Shown one piece after another: positions 54,383 through 61,073 of a stretch of DNA of 64,000 bases. Both the position numbers and the translations under genes were made by a program. The notes beneath the pieces were generated by a model that was given only the letters and a program-made list of their open reading frames with translations, was not told the DNA's origin and did not search any database. Source of the DNA: Streptomyces katrae (lineage in GTDB: Bacteria > Actinomycetota > Actinomycetes > Streptomycetales > Streptomycetaceae); NCBI RefSeq assembly GCF_000717655.1, contig NZ_JNZY01000010.1, positions 124,001 to 188,000 on the forward strand. The letters are read 5' to 3'. Every line of letters begins with the position of its first letter. Position 1 is the stretch's first letter.

Positions 54383-55618
54383 GTGGCCGTGACGGCAGTG
54401 AGTGCGACCCAGGCGGTCGAAGCGGTGTTCCGGATCGAGTCGGCGCGGATCATCGCCGGCGTCGCGCGCATCGTGTGCGACCTCGGCATCGCCGAGGAGA
54501 TCGCCCAGGACGCGCTGGTCGCCGCCCTGGAACAGTGGCCGGAGTCGGGTGTGCCGGACAAGCCGGGCGCCTGGCTCACGGCCACCGCCAGACACCGCGC
54601 GATCGACCTCGTCCGCCGCAAGGAGACCTACGCGCGCAAGCTCGCCGAGGTCGACCGGTCCCTGGAGGACGTGCCGCCGCCCGCCGAGCCGGCGGCCCCC
54701 GACGACATCGACGACGACCTGCTGCGGCTGATCTTCACCGCCTGCCATCCCGTCCTGGCCACCGAGGCCCGGATCGCGCTCACCCTGCGCCTGATGGGCG
54801 GACTGACCACCCAGGAGATCGCCCGCGCCTTCCTCGCCTCGGAGCCGGCCGTGGCCCAGCGCATCGTCCGGGCGAAGCGGGCGCTCGCCAAGGCGGACGT
54901 CCCCTTCGAGGTCCCCTACGGAGCCGACCGCGAGGAGCGGCTCGCCTCGGTCCTGGAGGTCATCTACCTCATCTTCAACGAGGGCTACTCGGCGACCGCC
55001 GGCGACGACCTCGTCCGCCCCGCCCTGTGCGAGGACGCCCTCCGGCTGGCCCGGGTACTGGCCGGCCTGATGCCCGAGGAGCCCGAGGTGCACGGGCTGG
55101 CGGCCCTGCTGGAGTTCCAGGCCTCCCGGATCTCCGCCCGCACCGGCCCCGACGGCGAGCCCGTGCTGCTCGCCGACCAGAACCGGGCCAAGTGGAACCG
55201 GATGCTGATCCGCCGCGGCGCCCTGGCGATGCAGCACGCGGGGAGCGGCCCGTACTCCGTCCAGGCCGCGATCGCCGGGTGCCACGCGGAGGCCGTCCGC
55301 TACGAGGACACGGACTGGGCGACGATCGCCACCCTCTACGGGCGGCTCGTCGAGCTGGTCCCTTCGCCGGTCGTGGAACTCAACCGGGCGGTCGCCGTCT
55401 CGATGGCCGAGGGCCCGGAAGCCGCGCTCCCGCTGGTCGACGCCTTGGCCGCGGAACCGGCCCTGCGCACCTACCACCTGCTGCCGAGCGTACGGGGCGA
55501 CCTGCTGGAGCGGCTGGGCCGCCGGGAGGAAGCCCGGGCGGAGTTCGAACGCGCCGCCTCGCTCACGCGCAACGCACGGGAACAGGCGCTGCTGCTGGGG
55601 CGTGCCGCCCGCGTGTGA
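54383..55618 (+). CDS. ECF42-type RNA polymerase sigma factor with long C-terminal extension
   Basis: 411 aa; start GTG 54383 or GTG 54389. The sigma2 region is FRIESARIIAGVARIVCDLGIAEEIAQDALVAALEQWPESGVPDKPGAWLTATARHRAIDLVRRKETYARKL and sigma4 GGLTTQEIARAFLASEPAVAQRIVRAKRALAKA. Residues ~185-411 form the TPR-like extension of ECF42 proteins (GYSATAGDDLVRPALCEDALRLARVLAGLMPEEPEVHGLAALLE). Follows the DGPF gene by 64 bp. No anti-sigma factor is present. Confidence 0.95.
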   Translation: MAVTAVSATQAVEAVFRIESARIIAGVARIVCDLGIAEEIAQDALVAALEQWPESGVPDKPGAWLTATARHRAIDLVRRKETYARKLAEVDRSLEDVPPPAEPAAPDDIDDDLLRLIFTACHPVLATEARIALTLRLMGGLTTQEIARAFLASEPAVAQRIVRAKRALAKADVPFEVPYGADREERLASVLEVIYLIFNEGYSATAGDDLVRPALCEDALRLARVLAGLMPEEPEVHGLAALLEFQASRISARTGPDGEPVLLADQNRAKWNRMLIRRGALAMQHAGSGPYSVQAAIAGCHAEAVRYEDTDWATIATLYGRLVELVPSPVVELNRAVAVSMAEGPEAALPLVDALAAEPALRTYHLLPSVRGDLLERLGRREEARAEFERAASLTRNAREQALLLGRAARV

Positions 55619-55637
55619 ACACGGGCGGCCGGCTTCC

Positions 55638-57173
55638 TCAGGGGTGGCGGGCGTACGGGGCAGCGTCGAGCGGGGTGCCGACGGCGCGGCGCGGCGACGT
55701 CAGCGCGATCGGGCGGCGGAACGCGCCGTGCCGGGCGATCTCCCGTACCGTCCCGCGCAGCGACTCCTGGAAGTCTTCCATGGTGCGGCGCGCGGCGGCG
55801 GTGTCCACGTAGAGCGAGTTCATGTGCAGCCCGTCCGCGTCCCGCTGGAACCAGGAGCAGGCGCCGTTGGCGCGCGCCGACCACACGTGCGAGGTCGGCC
55901 GCCAGTCCTCGTGCCGGTCGGCGCCGGGACACTTGCGGGCGTCGATGTAGGAGAAGAAGTTCACCGGGTACGGCCAGGAGCGGGCCGCGAACTCGGTGGG
56001 CGCCAGCAGCTGCCAGGCCCGGACGAACGGCACGTCGATGTGCTCCATCATGGCGCCGAACCCGGCCCTGACCGCCGCGATGACCTGGGCGAAGTCCCGG
56101 CCGGGCGAGGCGTCGAACTCGATGGGCAGGGTGTTAACGAACCAGCCCACGGAGTTCGCCCAGCCGCCCCGGCCGCGCTCGCTGAGCGGCATGAAGCCCC
56201 GGTACACGCCCGGGCCGCCGGCCTCGCGCAGACAGACCGCGACGGCGGCGAGGACCCCCATGAACGGCTTGCCGTCGACCGCCCGGCAGGCCTTCTCGAA
56301 CACCTCGGCCTCGGCGGCGTCCAGCAGCGTCGAGGCCTCGTTGACGATCGGGTACATCCGGTCCGGCTCCACGCCGAGCTCGAGCGGGAACCGGGGGAAG
56401 AACTCGCCGCCGCTGCGGGCCATGAACGACTTCCAGTAGCCGAGGCGTTCGTCGTCGGCGTCGATGGAGAGGTAGCGGCGGCGCTGCTCCTCGGCGAAGT
56501 CGAGGTAGCTCGGTGCGGGCGGCACACCGATGTCCTCGCCGCGCAGCAGCGCCTCGTACGCGTTCTGCACCTCGTGGACGACGATCGGCATCGACAGGCC
56601 GTCGCAGACGATGTGGTCGAAGGCCAGGTAGACGGTCGCGGAGTCCTCGCGCAGGACGGCGCCCATGGTGAAAAGCGGCCAGGAGAGGGTGTCGATGCTG
56701 CGCGTGAACCGCTCGACGAGGAAGCCCAGCAGCTCGTCGGCAGAGTCGAAGTCGGCCACGGGGGCGGTGTCGAGGGCGAGTTCGCCGACGTCGATCGGCT
56801 CGCACGCCAACTCGCCCGCGAGCCGCCGGAACTCGCAGCGCAGCACCTCGTGCCGGCGTACGAAGGCCAGCAGTGCCCGGGTCAACGCCTGCTCGTCGAG
56901 GGCCCCCGCGACCTCGAACGTGACGGCGACCCAGGACGCGACGGGGTCGTCGGCGCCGCGGCTCTCCTCGGCGACGGTGAAGTGCTTGTCCTGGTTGAAC
57001 GAAGCCCTCCTGCCCCCCGCATCGCCCGCTGCATCGCCCCCCGCATCGCCCGCTGCATCGCCCGGCGCATCGCCCGCGCCGCCGTCCGCCGCCGCCCCGG
57101 CCGTGGACCGCAACCGCCACTCGACGACCCGTCCCGGTTCCATGTGGTGCATCTCCAGAGGAAACTGCCGCAT
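55638..57173 (-). CDS. stand-alone condensation-domain protein
   Basis: 511 aa. Resembles an NRPS condensation domain: FVRRHEVLRCEF, DHIVCDG at 186-192 (canonical HHxxxDG; first His replaced by Asp, catalytic His187 and Asp191 kept), YLDFAEEQR, NSVGWFVNTLPIEF (the GWFVNT solvent-channel motif). No carrier protein or adenylation domain adjoins. Residues ~34-53 are a GDAxGDAxG repeat. It may transfer an acyl or aminoacyl group as a free enzyme. Its promoter region lies in 57174-57327, just after the ABC ATPase. Confidence 0.85.
   Translation of the reverse strand: MRQFPLEMHHMEPGRVVEWRLRSTAGAAADGGAGDAPGDAAGDAGGDAAGDAGGRRASFNQDKHFTVAEESRGADDPVASWVAVTFEVAGALDEQALTRALLAFVRRHEVLRCEFRRLAGELACEPIDVGELALDTAPVADFDSADELLGFLVERFTRSIDTLSWPLFTMGAVLREDSATVYLAFDHIVCDGLSMPIVVHEVQNAYEALLRGEDIGVPPAPSYLDFAEEQRRRYLSIDADDERLGYWKSFMARSGGEFFPRFPLELGVEPDRMYPIVNEASTLLDAAEAEVFEKACRAVDGKPFMGVLAAVAVCLREAGGPGVYRGFMPLSERGRGGWANSVGWFVNTLPIEFDASPGRDFAQVIAAVRAGFGAMMEHIDVPFVRAWQLLAPTEFAARSWPYPVNFFSYIDARKCPGADRHEDWRPTSHVWSARANGACSWFQRDADGLHMNSLYVDTAAARRTMEDFQESLRGTVREIARHGAFRRPIALTSPRRAVGTPLDAAPYARHP
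57013..57084 (-). repeat. 24-bp tandem repeat inside the condensation gene
   Basis: Two identical 24-bp copies (57013-57036, 57037-57060) and a degenerate third to 57084, encoding GDAxGDAxG in the protein. A likely site of copy-number change. Confidence 0.8.
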
Positions 57174-57197
57174 TCCGTCATCCCTTCGCCCCCAGAG

Positions 57198-57305
57198 TCA
57201 ACCCCGAGGCCCTAACGACACCCGCCCCACGGAAGTGACGCCCACCAGGCCCTTCGCCATGGGCTCGCGCATGCCGTACGGGTCGGCCGGGCCGGGCCGG
57301 GTCAT
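57198..57305 (-). CDS. 35-aa ORF between ABC ATPase and condensation gene
   Basis: ATG 57305 (MTRPGPADPYGMREPM), ends GRVSLGPRG. It lies 22 bp after the ATPase stop. Composition is reasonable (Tyr, Met, Lys present), but there is no ribosome binding site and no family match. Confidence 0.25.
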   Translation of the reverse strand: MTRPGPADPYGMREPMAKGLVGVTSVGRVSLGPRG

Positions 57306-57327
57306 CGTCAGGACGGCCGACCCCGGC

Positions 57328-58293
57328 TCATGCCGGGTCCTGCGTGGAGTCGGGGCGGATTTCTATGTGGTCCGGGGCCAGGTCGACCGCCACGCGGTGT
57401 TCCATGCCCAGGGCCTCCAGGAACTTGTGCGGGAGCTGCACGCGGCCGGTCCGGTCCAGCATCACGTACTCGCGCTCGCTCACCGACTCCGTGCCGTGCT
57501 CGTCGGTGACCGTGCGGCGCAGCACCTCGCTGCTGGTGCGGCCGTCGCGGATGGCCACCGTACGGCGGACCTCGCCCGCGACGAGCGGGTCGTGCGTCAC
57601 GATGACGACCGTGGCGCCGAGCTCCCGGTTCACCGTGCGGAACGCCTCGAAGATCGCGGCGCCGGTCTCGGAGTCGAGCTCGCCGGTGGGCTCGTCCGCG
57701 AGGAGGACCGGCGGGTTGTTGGCCATGGCGACGGCGACGGCCACGCGCTGCTGCTCGCCGCCGGACAGCTGCGCGGGGCGGCGGTCGGCAAGGTGGCCGA
57801 TCCCGAGGGCTTCGAGGAGGTCCGTGACGCGGGCGGCATGGCGTTTCGCCGCACCGCGCCGCGTACCGCCCGTCAACTGGAGTGGCACCGCGATGTTCTG
57901 AGCTGCCGTCAGGAACGGCAGGAGGTTGCGGGCCGTCTGCTGCCAGACGAAGCCCACTGCCTCACGGCGGTAGCGCAGGGTGTCCTTCGCGGACATCTCC
58001 AGCAGGTTGAAGCCGCCGACGGTCGCGGTGCCCGCGGTGGGCACGTCCAGGCCCGCCAGGATGTTGAGCAGGGTGGACTTGCCGCTGCCGGAGGCGCCGA
58101 CGAGCGCCACCAGATCCCCCTGGGCGACGGTCAGTTCCAGCCCCTGCAGGGCCTGCACCTCGATGCCGTCACTGCTGAAGATCCGGACCAGCCGGTCGCA
58201 GGCGATCGCCGTGTCCGCCCCGATGCTCCGGGGCCCGGCGGCGGCCAGGGCCTGCCGGCGCAGCTCTTCGTAGGTCGGCTGGTCGCTGTTCAA
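57328..58293 (-). CDS. ABC transporter ATP-binding protein (LolD/MacB type)
   Basis: 321 aa from TTG 58293, which overlaps the permease stop as TTGA; GGGAGA lies 8 nt upstream. Walker A GASGSGKST (66-74), Q-loop VGFVWQQ, signature LSGGEQQRV, Walker B VLLADEPTGELDS, H-loop VTHD. A C-terminal extension of ~60 residues (REYVMLDRTGRVQLPHKFLEALGMEHRVAVDL) reads like an AbrB/SpoVT-type strand module. Powers the two FtsX-like permeases. Confidence 0.92.
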   Translation of the reverse strand: MNSDQPTYEELRRQALAAAGPRSIGADTAIACDRLVRIFSSDGIEVQALQGLELTVAQGDLVALVGASGSGKSTLLNILAGLDVPTAGTATVGGFNLLEMSAKDTLRYRREAVGFVWQQTARNLLPFLTAAQNIAVPLQLTGGTRRGAAKRHAARVTDLLEALGIGHLADRRPAQLSGGEQQRVAVAVAMANNPPVLLADEPTGELDSETGAAIFEAFRTVNRELGATVVIVTHDPLVAGEVRRTVAIRDGRTSSEVLRRTVTDEHGTESVSEREYVMLDRTGRVQLPHKFLEALGMEHRVAVDLAPDHIEIRPDSTQDPA

Positions 58294-61073
58294 CGCTGGT
58301 CTCCCGCTCTCAACTCGGTGGTGATCTGGCGCCGCCCGGTCACGGCCGCCTCGGCGAGCACGGCCGCCGCGACCAGGCCCGCGAGGATCAGGGCCTGCGT
58401 CAGCACGGGCCACAAGGCCGGCCGTACGCCGGTGTGCGCACGCGTGCCGACCAGCGCGGACAAGTCCACGGCCGGCCCCAGCAGGGCCACGGCGGCCGCC
58501 GCGGCCAACGCCCCGCCCAGTGCGGCGGCCAGGGCCTGGGGCAGCGCCTCCGTGAGGATCAACGCCACGCCCTGCCGGGGACGCAGGCCCATGGTCCGCA
58601 GCCGCGCGAGCAGCGCCGCCCGTTCGGGCGCGGCCCGGACCATGGTGAGCAGGACGGCGAGCAGCGCGAGGCCTTCCGCGCCGGCCACCGACGCCCGGAA
58701 CAGCCGGGCCGCCGAGCGCCCCAGCGGTTCGCGCGCCAGCCGGGCGTACTCGTCGGCGCTGGTGTGCACGGCCCAGCCCTCGAAGGCCGGGCTCCGGGGC
58801 GCCCCCCGGACCAGCTCGTCCAGCGCTGCCTTGTCCGGGGAGCCGAGTGCGAACCACCGGGTCGGATGCGTCGTCTGGGCGACCGCCGCCGTGGCCGGGC
58901 CGGCCGGCAGGACGAGGAAGGAGCCTTCGACGCCCGGCAGGGCGGGCGTGCCCTCCACCACTCCCGCCCCCTTCACCGGCAACGCCCCGGTGTTGTCCAG
59001 GCGCAGCTCGTGCGGGCCGGGGCCGGCCAGCCGGGCGAAGTCGCGGCTGAACAGGGCGGGTACCGGCGCTCCGGCGCCGCCGCCCGCCAGCCGGGCCGGG
59101 TCGAACTCGCCCCACCCCACGGCCCGGGCCAGCTGCGCGTACGTCACCGGGTCGGCGACGACCACCCGCACCTTGGTGGAACCCTGCTCGGTGCCGAAGA
59201 CGAACGCGTCGTCGTCCGTCCACACCGGTACGGACAGCCGTACCCCGGGCAGTGCGGCGGCGGCCTCGAGGAAGGGCTGCGGAAGGATCTCCCCGTAGGG
59301 CGCGGTGACCTGCGCGTCGCCGCCCACGTTCACCCGCGCCACCTCGCGCCTGGCGCTGTCCACGGTGGCGAGGACGGCGGCCCCGAAGCCTCCCGTGGTG
59401 ATCGCGAGCAGCAGGGCGACCACCGGCAGTACGGAGGGACGGCGCCGGCCGCCGGTGCCGCGTGCGGCCCGGGCCAGCCCGAGGAAGCCGATCAGCCCGG
59501 ACCGCCGCCCGGCGAGCCAGGCCAGCGCTCCGACGAGGGCGGGTACGAGCCGTGCCAGGACCAGGCCGCCGCACAGGGCGAGCAACAGCGGGGCGGCGAC
59601 GAGCAGCGGGTCCACGCCCTGCCCGGCCGGGGTGACCCCGCGCAGCCGGACCTCGAACACGGCGGCGCCGGTCGCGACGAGGACGAGCAGCTCGCCGGCC
59701 AGCCGGCGCCGGGGGCGCGGACCGCGCCGTGCGGACAGCACCACGGCGGCCCGTACGGGGAAGGCGAGCAGCGCGAACAGCGCGGTGGCCGACGCGGCGA
59801 GCAGGGTGGCCGTCCACCGCGGGGTGGGCAGCAGCAGTACGGCCAGCGAGGTCGCGAGCGCGGCGGCCGGAAGGACGGTGACCGCGCCCTCGCCGAGCAG
59901 GCGGAGCAGGATGCCGCGGCGGGACCCGCCGCGGGCGTGCAGCAGCCGCAGTTCGTCCGCGCGCCGGTCGCCGGTGAGCGCGCCGGCCAGGCAGAACACC
60001 ACGAGGGCCACCCCGGCGACCCCCGCCGGGCCGATCGCGGCGAGCGGTGCGGCGGCCGCCTCCCGGGCCCGGGCCTGGGTGAACAGCGCCGGCAGCCCCG
60101 AACCGACCCGCAGCCTGGGCCGTCCCGTGACCCGCGCCAGGTCGGTGGCGGTCTGCCCGGCCGTGTACGCCGTGATCCGGAGTCCGGTGGCGGGCAGTTG
60201 GTCGGCGCGGAGCACGTCCGTGTCCACCGGGAGCCGCCAGAACTCCTCGGCCTGCCCGCCCCATGCGCCGAGGCGTGCGAGTGAGTCCGGCCCGATGAGG
60301 GCGGAGGCCTCCCAGTACATCTCCGGCAGCGGCTTGCGGGTGTACCGCTGACAGGCATGGGTGGGGCAGGGCAGGTCGGTCCAGAAGACGTCCGCCTCGT
60401 CGTGCGCGGCAAAGAGGCCGACGACCTCGGCGCTCATGCCGTCGGATGTGCCCGAGGAGCTCTGCAGCACCGTGCCGACCTTGGCACCGAGGGTCTGAGC
60501 GGCCTGTTGCGGCAGCGCGACGGGGACCGGGCCGCCGGGCGTCCCGCCGCCCGGCCAGCGTCCCTCCACGAGGCGTACGTGCTCCTCGGCCCCGTGGACG
60601 TGCATCAGGTGGAGGATCGGCGAGACCTTCTCGGGGCGGGCCAGTTCGGGGTTGTCGAGGGAGCGCGGCCTGACGCCCCGGGCGCCGTACACCGGCCCGC
60701 TCGGCGCAATGCGGTATCCGGGGCCGGTCCGGGCGAGCAGGGCGGCCAGTGCCGTGTCCAAGCCCTCGGGGCTCTGCGGCCCGTCCTGCGCGGGGGAGGT
60801 GACCAGCACGCTGGTCGCGCTCGCGCCGCGGTCGCGCAGGAAGGAGCGCAGCCCCTGATCGGCGCCGCGGTCCATGGCGCGCGGCAGCGCGGCCGACAGC
60901 AGCACGGCGACGAACGCCAGCGCTGCGGCGAGCACGGCGGTCAGCGGCGCCGCACTCAGCCGGGTACGCACCCAGGGCGCCGGGCGGATCCCGGACGGAG
61001 GCGGCGTACCGGCCCGGGCGCCGGGCGGGGACTCGGGCGCGGTGCCGGCATCCGGCGTGGCCGGGCTGGTCAT
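58290..61073 (-). CDS. FtsX-like ABC permease 1
   Basis: 927 aa. A TM anchor (LTAVLAAALAFVAVLLSAALPRAMD) precedes a ~270-aa periplasmic-type domain with HVRLVEGRWPGG. Helices flank a mid-protein FtsX unit (AIGPAGVAGVALVVFCLAGALTGDRRADELRLLHARGGSRRGIL), then a second extracellular part, then the last FtsX unit (RASVAGAEGLALLAVLLTMVRAAPERAALLARLRTMGLRPRQGVALIL). ATGA overlap with the upstream permease and TTGA with the ATPase. Substrate unknown. Confidence 0.88.
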   Translation of the reverse strand: MTSPATPDAGTAPESPPGARAGTPPPSGIRPAPWVRTRLSAAPLTAVLAAALAFVAVLLSAALPRAMDRGADQGLRSFLRDRGASATSVLVTSPAQDGPQSPEGLDTALAALLARTGPGYRIAPSGPVYGARGVRPRSLDNPELARPEKVSPILHLMHVHGAEEHVRLVEGRWPGGGTPGGPVPVALPQQAAQTLGAKVGTVLQSSSGTSDGMSAEVVGLFAAHDEADVFWTDLPCPTHACQRYTRKPLPEMYWEASALIGPDSLARLGAWGGQAEEFWRLPVDTDVLRADQLPATGLRITAYTAGQTATDLARVTGRPRLRVGSGLPALFTQARAREAAAAPLAAIGPAGVAGVALVVFCLAGALTGDRRADELRLLHARGGSRRGILLRLLGEGAVTVLPAAALATSLAVLLLPTPRWTATLLAASATALFALLAFPVRAAVVLSARRGPRPRRRLAGELLVLVATGAAVFEVRLRGVTPAGQGVDPLLVAAPLLLALCGGLVLARLVPALVGALAWLAGRRSGLIGFLGLARAARGTGGRRRPSVLPVVALLLAITTGGFGAAVLATVDSARREVARVNVGGDAQVTAPYGEILPQPFLEAAAALPGVRLSVPVWTDDDAFVFGTEQGSTKVRVVVADPVTYAQLARAVGWGEFDPARLAGGGAGAPVPALFSRDFARLAGPGPHELRLDNTGALPVKGAGVVEGTPALPGVEGSFLVLPAGPATAAVAQTTHPTRWFALGSPDKAALDELVRGAPRSPAFEGWAVHTSADEYARLAREPLGRSAARLFRASVAGAEGLALLAVLLTMVRAAPERAALLARLRTMGLRPRQGVALILTEALPQALAAALGGALAAAAAVALLGPAVDLSALVGTRAHTGVRPALWPVLTQALILAGLVAAAVLAEAAVTGRRQITTELRAGDQR

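Noticed and set aside
57013..57084. CRISPR-like repeat
   Set aside because: In-frame 24-bp tandem duplication without spacers, inside a coding region.
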